Shown here piece by piece: positions 31,416 through 41,231 of a stretch of DNA of 64,000 nucleotides (position 1 is the first letter of the stretch; every line of letters begins with the position of its first letter). This DNA comes from Andalucia godoyi. Its lineage: Eukaryota > Discoba > Jakobea > Jakobida > Andaluciidae. The DNA is taken from assembly GCA_009859145.1 (NCBI GenBank), contig VRVR01000040.1, positions 62,001 through 126,000 of the forward strand. The letters run 5' to 3'. The translations under genes were made by a program, and so were the position numbers. Under the pieces are notes generated by a model. It did no database searches. It was given only the letters and a program-made list of their open reading frames with translations, and was not told the DNA's origin.

Positions 31416-33527
31416 ATGCGATCGATGTCGGTTTCCATGGCGACAACCATGGTGTTTGCAACTGCAGTGTGTTTGGGGGTGTTTTTAACTGCAGTTGAGG
31501 GTGCGTGTTCGACGCTGACTATGGACGTTGCATCTGGAATGATGCAGGCCGCCTATACGTATGCACGAACTGCGCATCCTGCAGAGCGTTTTAGCTTTGT
31601 CATTCTTGATTACAGAGGACTCCCGATATTCCAGATGCGCCAGGACCGCGCAAAGCTGGCGGGCGTGGATGTGGCCATGATGAAGGCTTACACTTCCTTT
31701 TCGTTTGGCGCTCCATCTGCGTTCCTGTCGGGGTTCGGAAACCCAAACTACCCGAACGGACCGGTGTTTCACATCGAATACCTTGGATTGGACAAGCCAT
31801 TCATCTTCTTGGCCGGTGGCTTGCCGTTGAAAGATGCGACAGGTGCTCTGTGTGGTGCTGTGGGAGTGTCTGGCGCCACGGATCCTATGAGCGATGCAAA
31901 CATTTCCGCGACGGCCGTGAACGCATGGACTAACCAGGTGACAGCCACATCCGTTTCCGTAAATGCGTCCGTTGACCCGATTCTCTCTGAAGCATTGGCT
32001 CGCTCGAATATGGCTGTGCAGTCTGCACTCAGCATGAACGAAAAGGTCGGCATCCTCGTCTGCGATGGCATGGGAACGACGTTGGCGTACAGAGCGTTGG
32101 ACGGTGCTTCTGCCGTTTGCTACACTGGAACCATTGCGAAAAGCAGAAGTGTCTGGATGTTTGCTCCCGTCATTACTTCCAGTGGCGACTTTTTGCAGTA
32201 CGTTCAGCCTTCCAGTCCGTATTATACGATTGACAAGCTGCCACTGCGGCCCTCAGGAATCGCTGGGGCAGTGGCGTTTTCAAGACAGCCTGGAAATGCT
32301 GTTGTTGGAGTCGTGTCGATATCTGGAAGTCCGCAGGCGCAAACCGATGAGACGATTGCAAGGGCTGCTACTGCCTCGGCGAGCACAATGCCCTCACTTC
32401 GTCTTGCTGTGAATCTGGCGTTGGGGGCAGTCGACACCGCCCTGCAGTACAGCATTGATCATCTGAAGTTTGCGGCGACGGCGGTAGTGGTCGATCGGAG
32501 CGGATACCCCGTTGCGTTCTATCGCATGGATGGTGCTGAACCTGCAATCGCAGACACGCTGCTGCGAAAGGCTCGGGCTGCTCTTGGATTCGGATTGCCA
32601 AATTCGGCGTTGAATTTCGCAGTGCGTCCTAATGCTGCGTATGGCTTGGACATGGTGAACGGTGGCATCGTAACGTATGATGGTGCTTCTCCGCTTTTCG
32701 ATAGCGATGGAACCCTGATGGGAGCTATCGCAGTGTATTCGAAGGACGCGGATGGCGTCTTTAAGGATTCAATGGCCGCTGCGGCCGCTGCAAAGTTTAA
32801 AGCCGGATATTCGTTGGCGATTGCGGACATGAAGGCAGTTTCCAGGCAGTCTGAAGTAACGCGCGTTGCTCCATTGTTTATCGGAGACTTGGCTGTTCCT
32901 CTACAGGCTCTTCACAATGCGGCTGCTAAATTCGATTCCAACGGAGTTGCATTTGTCGGTTTGGATGCTGCCGCACTGCTGAAACTTGCCGTTGTTTCGG
33001 AACAAGCACCGCTGGGTGCTGGACATGCTGCGTTGGGTGCAGCCCTGTTTACTGCGAACCTAGCTGAATCTCCTGCAAGCTTGAAAGCGCAGCTGAGCCC
33101 TTATTTGAATCTTGCCTCCGGAATGGGCACTCTGTACACGCTGCTGCATAGCAACCCTGGCATGATTGCCATTCCTGGTAGTGCTGCCGTTGTGGATCAG
33201 TCCGGAGTATTGCGAAGCGCGATTGGAATCTCTCGCGGAGACTTCAATGCGAACGTGGAAGGCACGCTCGCTTCGACTGCACAATCGGTCGTCGCTGAAA
33301 TGATACCTGTGCTTCCCATCGACCCCGTGGACACAAGCTGCAGCTCCAGTAGCGGTGACAAGAAGTACACCGCAGGAGATATGGCCGGTCTTGCCTTTGG
33401 TATGCTTGCACTGGCGTTTCTCATTTCAGGCACGATCTGTTTCGTTATCGTTCGCCGACTGCGGGCTCAGCTGTCGCAAGCGAAGACTGTCTCATCCGCC
33501 GACTATGTGAGATTCGCTCGAGCGTAA
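31416..33527 (+). CDS. Type I membrane protein with four tandem GlcG/HbpS-like (haem-degrading superfamily) modules
   Basis: 703 residues. A signal peptide (about 1-29, core MVFATAVCLGVFLTAV) precedes the ectodomain. Four repeats of about 140-160 residues follow. Each starts with a helix of the L-x-x-A-x-x-A-x-x-x-A kind, has a V-x-D-x-x-G-x-P-x-x-x-x-R-M-D-like strand (DYRGLPIFQMRQD in repeat 1, DRSGYPVAFYRMD in repeat 3) and closes with a small Gly/Val/Ser motif: GALCGAVGVSGA, AVVGVVSISGS, TLMGAIAVYSK and VLRSAIGISRG. This is the GlcG/HbpS fold, some members of which bind haem or cobalamin. A single membrane span (657-679) and a short basic cytosolic tail end the protein. No ligand residue can be assigned with confidence. 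The start at 31416 directly precedes the signal peptide. Confidence 0.75.
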   Translation: MRSMSVSMATTMVFATAVCLGVFLTAVEGACSTLTMDVASGMMQAAYTYARTAHPAERFSFVILDYRGLPIFQMRQDRAKLAGVDVAMMKAYTSFSFGAPSAFLSGFGNPNYPNGPVFHIEYLGLDKPFIFLAGGLPLKDATGALCGAVGVSGATDPMSDANISATAVNAWTNQVTATSVSVNASVDPILSEALARSNMAVQSALSMNEKVGILVCDGMGTTLAYRALDGASAVCYTGTIAKSRSVWMFAPVITSSGDFLQYVQPSSPYYTIDKLPLRPSGIAGAVAFSRQPGNAVVGVVSISGSPQAQTDETIARAATASASTMPSLRLAVNLALGAVDTALQYSIDHLKFAATAVVVDRSGYPVAFYRMDGAEPAIADTLLRKARAALGFGLPNSALNFAVRPNAAYGLDMVNGGIVTYDGASPLFDSDGTLMGAIAVYSKDADGVFKDSMAAAAAAKFKAGYSLAIADMKAVSRQSEVTRVAPLFIGDLAVPLQALHNAAAKFDSNGVAFVGLDAAALLKLAVVSEQAPLGAGHAALGAALFTANLAESPASLKAQLSPYLNLASGMGTLYTLLHSNPGMIAIPGSAAVVDQSGVLRSAIGISRGDFNANVEGTLASTAQSVVAEMIPVLPIDPVDTSCSSSSGDKKYTAGDMAGLAFGMLALAFLISGTICFVIVRRLRAQLSQAKTVSSADYVRFARA

Positions 33528-33901
33528 TTCCGACAAGTCGCACGCCTCGGGTTTTGTGTAATGTCTATAAACAAATACCGAATGTGCACTCGACGAGTTG
33601 TTATTGTTGTTGTTGTTGTTGTTTTTCTGTGTGTGTGCTGTGCGTCGCTTGAACCCGATGGAGTGGGAGTTGCTCCGACGTCTGACGTTATTCTTCACAC
33701 TGTTGGAAATTTTTGACAATGTGCACAGTACGTGTGAGAGAAACAAGACGAGGAAACTCCTCAACAAAAAAAGGGGGGAAATATATTAATAATCGAAGAT
33801 TTTGATTTTGTTTTCATCTTATATAGGAATCGGGTTTGGTCGGGTTTGTTTTTTGTTGTTGTTTTTCTTTTTTTCTTTTTTTCTTTTTTTGAGAGGGCTT
33901 C
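33528..33901. other. Convergent intergenic spacer
   Basis: Spacer between the GlcG/HbpS-like gene and the PP2A scaffold gene, which converge. It has a TTG run at 33600-33622 and T-rich sequence at 33845-33895. No gene is seen. Confidence 0.6.
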
Positions 33902-35824
33902 TTACGGAGACTGTGTGATGGCTTGCTCGGCATAAAACTGCACGTCCACATCCGCGTCTTGTCGCAATCTTTCCAGTACGGGTCGTACTTTCCCAGTAGC
34001 CTGAACAGGAGACACGTAAGGAAGCAGTGCGCCAAGTGTTCTGGCAACATTGAAACGCACATTGGGAACAGGGTCGCGAGAAAGTTTCTCGCCCAACAAC
34101 GCAATGATCGGTCTAAATGAGGTCTCGTTCTGGAGCGCTCCTCGAGCACCGAGGATTGGTGCCAAGGAACGAATCAAAAACAAAAGAGTCATTCTATGCA
34201 AATAGTTCTGATGACCTGCAAGCAGCTCGGATGCCCTGGGAACGAGCACAGAGTGTGCCCATTCTGTTCCGAAGTGCTTTTCGGCAACGGTTTTTGCCCC
34301 TTCAACTGCGGCTTCGCGAACAGAAAACACAACGTCTGAGAGCCACTGCAGAAGCAGTGGCATCAGCTTGTCATCGAAGAACGGACGACCGAGCTGAGCA
34401 GCGAGCAACGGCAGCTGGTCCACCGTGGCGAGCCTCACTCTCCATTGCTTATCTTCTGCAAGGTCGACGACAGCAGGCAACAGCGATTGGCTCAGTGCAT
34501 CGACACCTACTACAGCCTGAATGGCATCCAGCTTCGACAGCAAGTTCAGTCGAACTTCGTGGAAGTCGTCTCGCAACAGAGCCATGATCAGCGGAAACAG
34601 ATGCTCCAACGACAGCGCACGTCCCAAGACGGGGGCGATAATGGGAAGAGATCCAGCAAGCGCAGCTCTAACATGCTGCGACGGATCCACTACCAGTTCC
34701 CGGCAGGCCGGAAGAACATCTCGAGTAAAATATCCGAGCACAAATTCGTTGCCGGTCGGAGTGGCAGAGGGCGCAGGAGGGTTCGAACCCTGAGACGCTG
34801 AGAAAATCTGCAAAACATCCGCAAGTCGATTCGCGGCAGCAGTGCGCACCTCTGCTTCTGTATCCTTCAGCAGTCGCACAAAGTATGAAAGCACTTCCGA
34901 CCGAAATGTTTCCATTGGCAGCGCCTTTCCAAGCTCTGCAAACTTGTCGGCGACCACGTACCGCACACGCCATGCGGCATCCGATCCACACATTTTGATG
35001 GTTGAGACCACTTGCGTGAAAGCCGGTCCATTACTGCTACTACTACTGTTACTGCTGCTGTTCCCGCTACTACTACTGCTACTGCTGCTGTTGTTCTGTG
35101 AAAAAGCACGGGCCAGTGCAAGGGCTGCGTCGATCGCAAGCAACCTAACGGAGTCCTGGTCATCCCTTGCAAGCTTCGTGAACATTGGCAGCACATGCTG
35201 CGTTATCACGCTTCGTTCCTGCACGTTCGCCACCAAAACCGCCATCGCCGTGTATGCCGACCTGCGGACAACCGCCGTCACATCCTGACAAAGCGCCCCA
35301 AACGTCAACATCAACTGCTCCCGCTCCGAGGAAGGCATTCCCGGCTTCAGCGGTGCAAGCAACGGGTACAAGTGGGCAACAAGCGCAGCAGCCGAGCACC
35401 GTGCCGCTTGCCAATCGCCCTGTGCCAGCCGTGCGAGAGCAGGCACCATGTGCGCCCGGATATCCGCAGGGCTCATCTGCAAAGCTACGGATCTCAACGA
35501 CTCGACAGCATGCTCGCGAACCACCGGCTCTTCGACGGACGCAAGCAGCACAAGCGGCTCTAGGAGAACATATGCATGTGACGGTCCGCCGACATACTGT
35601 ACAAACTTTCCGAGCTCATCTGCCAGCGCAACCAGAACATCCTCCTCATCGTCCAAGGAATCAAGAAGAAACGGAATCAGTTCAGACCGAGTCCGCTCCG
35701 TGTCCAACGCGACAGCAATCGTCGAGAGCCGGCGAACCGAGTTCAGACGAAGAGCAATGTCCTCGTTCTTGAGCTCATCAATCAGTATCGCAATCGGGTA
35801 CAAAGGATCGTCGCTTGCAGCCAT
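33902..35824 (-). CDS. PPP2R1A: Protein phosphatase 2A scaffold (A) subunit
   Basis: 640 residues, made almost wholly of HEAT repeats, each with paired helices and a conserved D-x-V-R-x-x-A pattern. The N-terminal DPLYPIAILIDELKNEDIALRLNS is the A-subunit signature. The protein bridges the catalytic C subunit and a regulatory B subunit. Family members are about 590 residues; the extra length comes mostly from a Ser/Asn/Gly-rich insert in a HEAT loop near residues 253-278, encoded by triplet repeats at about 35030-35095, and a short Pro/Ala loop further on. The start at 35824 (MAASDD) matches the family N-terminus. Confidence 0.95.
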   Translation of the reverse strand: MAASDDPLYPIAILIDELKNEDIALRLNSVRRLSTIAVALDTERTRSELIPFLLDSLDDEEDVLVALADELGKFVQYVGGPSHAYVLLEPLVLLASVEEPVVREHAVESLRSVALQMSPADIRAHMVPALARLAQGDWQAARCSAAALVAHLYPLLAPLKPGMPSSEREQLMLTFGALCQDVTAVVRRSAYTAMAVLVANVQERSVITQHVLPMFTKLARDDQDSVRLLAIDAALALARAFSQNNSSSSSSSSGNSSSNSSSSSNGPAFTQVVSTIKMCGSDAAWRVRYVVADKFAELGKALPMETFRSEVLSYFVRLLKDTEAEVRTAAANRLADVLQIFSASQGSNPPAPSATPTGNEFVLGYFTRDVLPACRELVVDPSQHVRAALAGSLPIIAPVLGRALSLEHLFPLIMALLRDDFHEVRLNLLSKLDAIQAVVGVDALSQSLLPAVVDLAEDKQWRVRLATVDQLPLLAAQLGRPFFDDKLMPLLLQWLSDVVFSVREAAVEGAKTVAEKHFGTEWAHSVLVPRASELLAGHQNYLHRMTLLFLIRSLAPILGARGALQNETSFRPIIALLGEKLSRDPVPNVRFNVARTLGALLPYVSPVQATGKVRPVLERLRQDADVDVQFYAEQAITQSP

Positions 35825-36251
35825 TTTCTGATTATCCGACAATAATAACACGCATCAATAACGAAAGACAAAGCAAATAAAACAAAACCCAAGACGAGTG
35901 TCAATTCGGGATGGACAATAGAAGAGAAGACTGGGAAAATCGAACAGACTACCGAGCTAGGGTTGAGGTGTTTTGTATTCTGCTCCACCCACCCCAATCC
36001 TGTATTTTCTTTTGTTCTGCTCTTTTGGGTTGTAACGTTCATATTTTCCCCGAAAAGTCCCCGCATACAACAGCGGTGTGCACTGCGAAATGTGCTCCTG
36101 ATGCCGATGCGTACTCTGCATTCTGCTGTATGAATTTCGTTGCTTCTTCTTTTCTCTTCATTTATTGTCAATCGTGATCTCACCAGGATTAGCACCAGAT
36201 TAGGCCTTGAAGACGGAAGAGACCCAAAGGGAAAGAAAGAAAGAAAGAAGA
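35825..36251. promoter_or_regulatory. Divergent intergenic region
   Basis: Between the PP2A scaffold gene and a plus-strand coiled-coil gene. Near the plus gene a T/C-rich section (36130-36175) gives way to A/G-rich sequence ending in GAAA repeats (36230-36250). No gene is visible. Confidence 0.5.
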
Positions 36252-37106
36252 ATGTCAGTGATTTTGGATCCGACAACCAAGAATGTGCAGTCTGAGTACA
36301 ATGTTGTATCGCACAAGCATCCTCGGCATGTGTCCATTTTGGCGCACAGGTCGACGAATGTGGACATTCAGACTGTTCGGCCTTCTTCGTCCAAGGTCAT
36401 TCATCCGCACAACTACTTTGGCTCGACGTCGATTGCAACCGGCAAGGAAAACATTGCTGTGCAGCTGGAATCAGAGCGATCGAAGCACGAAATTGCCGAA
36501 AAAGAACGCAAGCTTCGAGAATTTCAAAGCCGAGTGGTGAAACGAGTGCACGAAAAGGTCGCTTCGGAAAAACTCAGCGAGTCTCTCGATGCTCTCAACG
36601 AAAGTATTGCAGTTCATGGAGAAGACACCCGACGCAGAATGAAAGAGTTTGAAGAGAAGCGAAAAGCAACCTTTAAAACAAAGTCTGCGCTGAAGCCCTC
36701 TTCTTCCCCAAAGGACAGCACATCGCTGTCTCCATCGCCACGGCAACAAGGAGAAGAAGAAGGAGTCGGAAGAAGAAGAAAGGCGCAGCATAGAGTCCGT
36801 ATTCAGGAAGATGGAAAAGAGGTGCTTCAAGTACATGCAGACTCGGATATGGTAGAACCCCCGCAACCATGTGCCGTTGTTCCGGAGCCGACGGTCGTTC
36901 ATAAGCTGCAAAGGACTGCGACTGCGACTGCGACCGCGACCGCGGATCTTCAGCTCATTGCGGAAATGTGTTCGCACAATAATGATGGCGCTGATGATGT
37001 CGATAGCGCGCATCTATTCGGAGCATCATCACGGTTGCTGATGCGGGTTCGACGAGAAGCGGATTCGCTGTTTTCTCGATTGTCATTCGATACACTTCGT
37101 CTGTAA
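36252..37106 (+). CDS. Unknown coiled-coil protein
   Basis: 284 residues, not recognised. The first ~70 residues contain an ordered-looking, possibly conserved stretch (KHPRHVSILAHRSTNVDIQ, then SKVIHPHNYFGSTS). Residues about 75-145 form a basic/acidic coiled coil. A Ser/Pro/Lys-rich linker follows, then a short Thr-Ala repeat and a C-terminal helix with many Arg. The N-terminal tone recalls small axonemal or centriolar proteins, but that is a weak impression. The ATG is preceded by GAAA repeats. Confidence 0.65.
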   Translation: MSVILDPTTKNVQSEYNVVSHKHPRHVSILAHRSTNVDIQTVRPSSSKVIHPHNYFGSTSIATGKENIAVQLESERSKHEIAEKERKLREFQSRVVKRVHEKVASEKLSESLDALNESIAVHGEDTRRRMKEFEEKRKATFKTKSALKPSSSPKDSTSLSPSPRQQGEEEGVGRRRKAQHRVRIQEDGKEVLQVHADSDMVEPPQPCAVVPEPTVVHKLQRTATATATATADLQLIAEMCSHNNDGADDVDSAHLFGASSRLLMRVRREADSLFSRLSFDTLRL

Positions 37107-37178
37107 AAAAACCGACCGATCCTTTTTATATATATTTTTCCGTTTTATCTTGCTTTTCCTTTTCCTAACTATGCTTTA

Positions 37179-37210
<32 letters not shown>

Positions 37211-37622
37211 NNNNNNNNNNNNNNNNNNNNNNNNNNNNNNNNNNNNNNNNNNNNNNNNNNNNNNNNNNNNNNNNNNNNNNNNNNNNNNNNNNNNNNNNNN
37301 NNNNNNNNNNNNNNNNNNNNNNNNNNNNNNNNNNNNNNNNNNNNNNNNNNNNNNNNNNNNNNNNNNNNNNNNNNNNNNNNNNNNNNNNNNNNNNNNNNNN
37401 NNNNNNNNNNNNNNNNNNNNNNNNNNNNNNNNNNNNNNNNNNNNNNNNNNNNNNNNNNNNNNNNNNNNNNNNNNNNNNNNNNNNNNNNNNNNNNNNNNNN
37501 NNNNNNNNNNNNNNNNNNNNNNNNNNNNNNNNNNNNNNNNNNNNNNNNNNNNNNNNNNNNNNNNNNNNNNNNNNNNNNNNNNNNNNNNNNNNNNNNNNNN
37601 NNNNNNNNNNNNNNCTTTACTT

Positions 37623-37657
<35 letters not shown>

Positions 37658-37702
37658 TGTGTGTGTGTCTGAACAACACTGACTTTCCATGAGAGTGGGG
37701 AA
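37107..37702. other. Intergenic region with CT microsatellite and assembly gap
   Basis: Between two plus-strand genes. It has an AT-rich 3' part of the upstream gene, then CT repeats (37185-37210), an assembly gap, CT repeats again (37626-37654) and a short GT run. What lies in the gap cannot be seen. Confidence 0.7.
37211..37614. other. Assembly gap (404 N) inside a CT microsatellite
   Basis: All bases are N and both flanks are (CT)n, so the gap is most likely an unresolved, expanded CT repeat. Frames reported across it are not real. Confidence 0.95.
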
Positions 37703-38229
37703 ATGGACGTGCTGCTCAAGAATCCGAAATTCGACATTGTTGAATTGGATCTTCTGGGAGTAAACGGTGAAGTCCAGCGATATGCCGTCGAGTATGGCCC
37801 AAATCGTCTTTTCTCTCCTTCACTTCTTCTCCCTGTTTTGCCTTTTGTTCTTGTTTTTTTCCCGTTCGTTCGCTTTCAGTGCATTCGAGAGATGCTCTCC
37901 TTGCTGTTGGAGTCATGTTTTACTAACATTGCGTTATCATCTTCTTCTTCGTCGTCGTCGTCGTTGCTAATAGGCATGGAATTCTTCTTCCGCGATTGTA
38001 CAAGGTGAAGTTCTCGGGGACAGCAGAGGAATTGGAAGCTGTTATGGGACCTATCAAGCTCAGGTTGTCGATTGAAGCAATGGAGGGAACGGAAATGCTC
38101 ATTCAGACGTTTGGGTCCATGGCAGTTTCCTTGTATGACGTCAAGAAGCCATTCCAGCTCAACAGCGAACTGGACAAGCGTGTTGCGGAGCTCAAAGACC
38201 GCATCCCAACCATTCAAAGCAAGCTTTGA
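37703..38229 (+). CDS. Small unknown protein, two exons
   Basis: Inferred 114 residues from exons 37703-37791 and 37974-38229. The intron (37792-37973) has a GTATGG donor, an exact TACTAAC branch-point sequence at 37921-37927 and a GCTAATAG acceptor; both exons join in frame (phase 2). The unspliced frame soon ends in a pyrimidine-derived Phe/Leu run. The protein has an N-terminal beta-like part (FDIVELDLLGVNGEVQRYAVE), a basic strand LPRLYKVKF and C-terminal helices ending with DRIPTIQSKL. It looks like a compact alpha/beta protein. No family is recognised. The upstream promoter lies against the CT gap. Confidence 0.65.
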
Positions 38230-38766
38230 TTCTCCGCTGTCGTTTACCATCGCTGCTGTCGTCGTCGCTTCCAAGAAGAGACAGTTGCAGAAAGGCGTCA
38301 AAGTCAACTTCGTTGTCGATGTCGCAGTGTCTTCCTGTCTGTTTCATCTCATTCCCGGCCATCTGTTGTCCGAGATACCGGTTGAGACTCGAGACCCTCT
38401 CTGTCTGCTGAACTTGCGGATGCGTGTACAAATGAAAACTCGGTTTTGGTGTTTTTATTTTAATGTGTTATTTTGCATGGGATTCTGTTTTGCCCAACAA
38501 AAAAAATTCCTCCCTGCTTGTCTGCTGTAGAGGAAAAGTCAGCGAGGCACGGATGCTTTTGATCTCCTGTAGTCTATGCCTCGTCTTTTGAGTTTCGCGC
38601 ATCCGTTCGTTCCGGTCTTTTTTCCTGAATGTACGCTTTTCCTATTTCTTTTTTCATTTTCTTTCTTCACTGCGAAGTTGGTATTCCTTCTAAATCTGAA
38701 CTTTTTTCTTTTATAATCGCATTTTTAAAGATTGGAGAGTGGAGAAGAGAAGGAAAGGAAAGAGAG
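38230..38766. other. Intergenic region
   Basis: Between two plus-strand genes. T/C-rich sequence (38640-38715) is followed by a purine-rich leader (38730-38766) before the FKBP start. Open frames here lack any family-like pattern. Confidence 0.55.
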
Positions 38767-39885
38767 ATGACTTCTGATTCTGAAAACTCTTCAAACGCGT
38801 CGTTTGATTCTGAAGAGATGGGCGAGTTCGGCCAGGAGCCGTCGTTCACTGTGCTTCCGATTGAGCTGAGTCCCAAGGACGAAGAGCCGCTGGAGATGGA
38901 GCTTGAGGAGGGTGATGTTGTCGCGCTGCACAATATTGCACTGGTTGTTGCGGATGACGCAAAGGACCCGAAGGGAGTGTCGCGCATCTATGTGTCGACC
39001 AAGAATGCGGGAAGCAAGCTTTTGTTGTGCACTCTTCGTGCCGGAAAGACCGAGAATGTGTCCGTTGAAACTCGTTTCTTTGGACCGGACACCATCAAGC
39101 TCGTTGTGGAGGGAGACTACGACGCACACGTGTTTGCTACTGCGTCGTTTGAGGAGTTCGACGGCGACGATGACGACCTGCTGGACGACATGGCCGAGGA
39201 AGCCGGATCTGATGAGGATGAAGACGAGGAGCTTGAGGACGAGGATGAAGACGAGGAAGCAGAGCTCGATCCCAAGGAACTCAAGAAGCTTGAGAAGGAT
39301 ATCCAGAAGAACCTAGAGAAGCACAAGAAGGAGAATGACGCGCTGATTTCCAAGCTTGCAAACAAGGCCAAGGAGGAGTCCAAGAAGGAGGAGCCGAAGA
39401 AGAAGGAAGAGCCGAAGAAGGCCAAGGATGAACAGAAGGAGCAGAAGGAGCAGCAGCCAAAGAAGAAGGAGCAGCAGCAGCCCGTCAAGCGTGATAAGCC
39501 CGAGGAGGACGAGGAAAAGGGTTCGGATGCAAAGAAGGCAAAGACTGCAGGTCCTGCGAAGCGCATGCTCAAGGGTGGAGTTGCGGTGATCGATGCTGCG
39601 GACGGCCAAGGAAAGACTGCCGAGAATGGAAAGAAGGTTACCGTCAAGTACATTGGACGACTCCCCGAGCGCGGAAACAAGGTCTTTGACCAGGGAACCA
39701 TCGACTTCAAGCTTGGTGCTGGAGACGTCATCAAGGGCTGGGACGTTGGTGTCGCCGGAATGAAGATCGGAGGCAAGCGAAAAATCGTCTGCCCCCCGCA
39801 AATGGCATATGGACAGCAAGGCTCGGGTCCCATCCCCGCAAACTCCACTCTCGAATTTGACGTTGAGCTCCTCAAGGTTCAGTAA
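38767..39885 (+). CDS. Nucleolar FKBP-type prolyl isomerase with nucleoplasmin-like domain
   Basis: 372 residues. Domain order is that of yeast Fpr3/Fpr4 and insect FKBP39: a nucleoplasmin-like beta domain (about 25-125, with FGPDTIKLVVEGDYDAHVFA), an Asp/Glu tract (about 130-170), a Lys/Glu/Gln-rich charged linker with likely nuclear signals (about 175-270), and a C-terminal FKBP domain (about 278-372). The FKBP part keeps VKYIGRL, VFDQG, VIKGWDVG with the pocket Trp, MAYGQQG and LEFDVELLKVQ, so it should be an active peptidyl-prolyl isomerase and histone chaperone of nucleolus or chromatin. The acidic-patch bases are GA-rich but in frame. The start at 38767 follows a purine-rich leader. Confidence 0.92.
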   Translation: MTSDSENSSNASFDSEEMGEFGQEPSFTVLPIELSPKDEEPLEMELEEGDVVALHNIALVVADDAKDPKGVSRIYVSTKNAGSKLLLCTLRAGKTENVSVETRFFGPDTIKLVVEGDYDAHVFATASFEEFDGDDDDLLDDMAEEAGSDEDEDEELEDEDEDEEAELDPKELKKLEKDIQKNLEKHKKENDALISKLANKAKEESKKEEPKKKEEPKKAKDEQKEQKEQQPKKKEQQQPVKRDKPEEDEEKGSDAKKAKTAGPAKRMLKGGVAVIDAADGQGKTAENGKKVTVKYIGRLPERGNKVFDQGTIDFKLGAGDVIKGWDVGVAGMKIGGKRKIVCPPQMAYGQQGSGPIPANSTLEFDVELLKVQ

Positions 39886-40025
39886 ATCATACAAACATTC
39901 TTTTTTGCTTTCCTCCATCCATCCATCCATTCCTTCATTCTTCCTCTGTCTGTCTGTCTGTCTGCCTGTCTGCCTGTCTGCCTGTCTTGTGGTTTATTCT
40001 TGCATGAAACTCCTCCCGATGCGGA
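39886..40025. repeat. CTGT/CTGC short repeats in convergent spacer
   Basis: A 140-base spacer between the nucleolar FKBP and Rpt6 genes, which converge. It has CATC units at 39917-39932 and CTGT/CTGC units at 39947-39987. Confidence 0.8.
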
Positions 40026-41231
40026 TTACTTGAACAATTTCAGTACAGATGTGTTCTTTTCCGAGTCCTTCTTCATGACCTTGGAGACAGCCATCTCAAA
40101 GTCTTCTTGGGTCACGTGCACTCTGCGTTCTCGCAATGCGTACATACCCGATTCTGTGCACACCGCCTTGATTTCGGCACCAGAGGCACCAGTCATGACG
40201 TCTGCAATCTTCTTCAAGTTGATCCCTCTTGTCAAGTTCATCTTTCTTGAATGGATTCTCAGAATTTCGAGTCTGGCGGCCTCATTGGGATTCGGGAACT
40301 CAATCTTGCGATCAATTCGTCCTGGTCTCAACAACGCTGGATCCAAAATATCAATTCGATTGGTGCACATCAGAACCTTGATCAGCTGCGTCGCCTCAAA
40401 TCCATCGAGCTGGTTCAGCAATTCCAACATTGTTCTCTGCACCTCCGAGTCGCCGCCAGAACCGCCACCACCGTCCGATCGCGATGACCCGATCGAGTCG
40501 ATTTCGTCCATAAAGATAATCGACGGTGCATGCTCACGTGCCATGACGAACAGCTCACGAACCATTCTTGCACCCTCTCCAATGTACTTTTGAACAAGCT
40601 CCGACCCGGATACTCGAATAAACGTGCAGTCCGTATGATGTGCAACGGCACGCGCAAGCAATGTCTTTCCAGTACCGGGCGGTCCAAACAGCAAAACTCC
40701 CTTTGGCTGTGAAATTCCAAGTGCTTCGAACAATTCTGGATGCTTGATGGGCAATTCAATGACCTCCTTGATCTCTCGAACCTGCTTCTCCAGACCGCCA
40801 ATCATGTCGTATGTGGAATCCGGCACCTTTTCAACTCGCATGAGTGATACAAGCGGATCAATCTTCGTCGGGAGGATCTTGTGCAGTGCGTACGAGTCCG
40901 ATCGAAGCGCAACTCGAGTATTGGGCGTCAACAGCGAGCTGTCGATATTCGAATCAATCGACACCACGAACTTTCCTTCCGGATTAATCTTCACCAAAAC
41001 CTTGTTCTTGCCCATAAGCTTCACTACTTCTCCAACGCTCGAGCCCGGCTCTTGCAGAACAGCAAGTTCCTCGCGCAAAAGCCGCACTCGAGAGTTCAGC
41101 TCATTGCGCTGGGCCTCAAGCCGGCGAAGATTCTGCGTCTTGTCACGGATGTTCGACTCCAACGCATCAATCTTCGACTGATAGTACGTGCTGATATCAA
41201 CACTCGACGCAGCAGACTTCACCGATGTCAT
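40026..41231 (-). CDS. RPT6: 26S proteasome regulatory AAA-ATPase Rpt6
   Basis: 401 residues, the usual length. An N-terminal coiled coil (about 20-60) and OB fold (about 65-125) precede the AAA domain with Walker A GPPGTGKT, Walker [12 protein letters not shown], and the arginine-finger region [13 protein letters not shown]. The subtype-marking [16 protein letters not shown] and [16 protein letters not shown], the N-terminal [10 protein letters not shown] and the end KLFK (compare KLWK in yeast and human) point to Rpt6/PSMC5. It is one of six ATPases that unfold substrates and open the 20S gate. A short Gly/Ser insert (DGGGGSGG) sits after Walker B. Confidence 0.96.
   Translation of the reverse strand: MTSVKSAASSVDISTYYQSKIDALESNIRDKTQNLRRLEAQRNELNSRVRLLREELAVLQEPGSSVGEVVKLMGKNKVLVKINPEGKFVVSIDSNIDSSLLTPNTRVALRSDSYALHKILPTKIDPLVSLMRVEKVPDSTYDMIGGLEKQVREIKEVIELPIKHPELFEALGISQPKGVLLFGPPGTGKTLLARAVAHHTDCTFIRVSGSELVQKYIGEGARMVRELFVMAREHAPSIIFMDEIDSIGSSRSDGGGGSGGDSEVQRTMLELLNQLDGFEATQLIKVLMCTNRIDILDPALLRPGRIDRKIEFPNPNEAARLEILRIHSRKMNLTRGINLKKIADVMTGASGAEIKAVCTESGMYALRERRVHVTQEDFEMAVSKVMKKDSEKNTSVLKLFK

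Noticed and set aside
34779-34790. GGGTTCGAACCC, resembling a tRNA T-arm (B box)
   Set aside because: It lies within the PP2A scaffold coding frame, and no A box or acceptor stem pairs around it.
37150-37737. Open frames running across the N gap on both strands
   Set aside because: They exist only because N codons cannot be stops; the flanks are CT repeats.
37880-37926. A middle exon in the small spliced gene, using the TTTCAG at 37879
   Set aside because: It would put the TACTAAC branch point in the exon and break the frame; a single intron ending at 37973 fits all signals.
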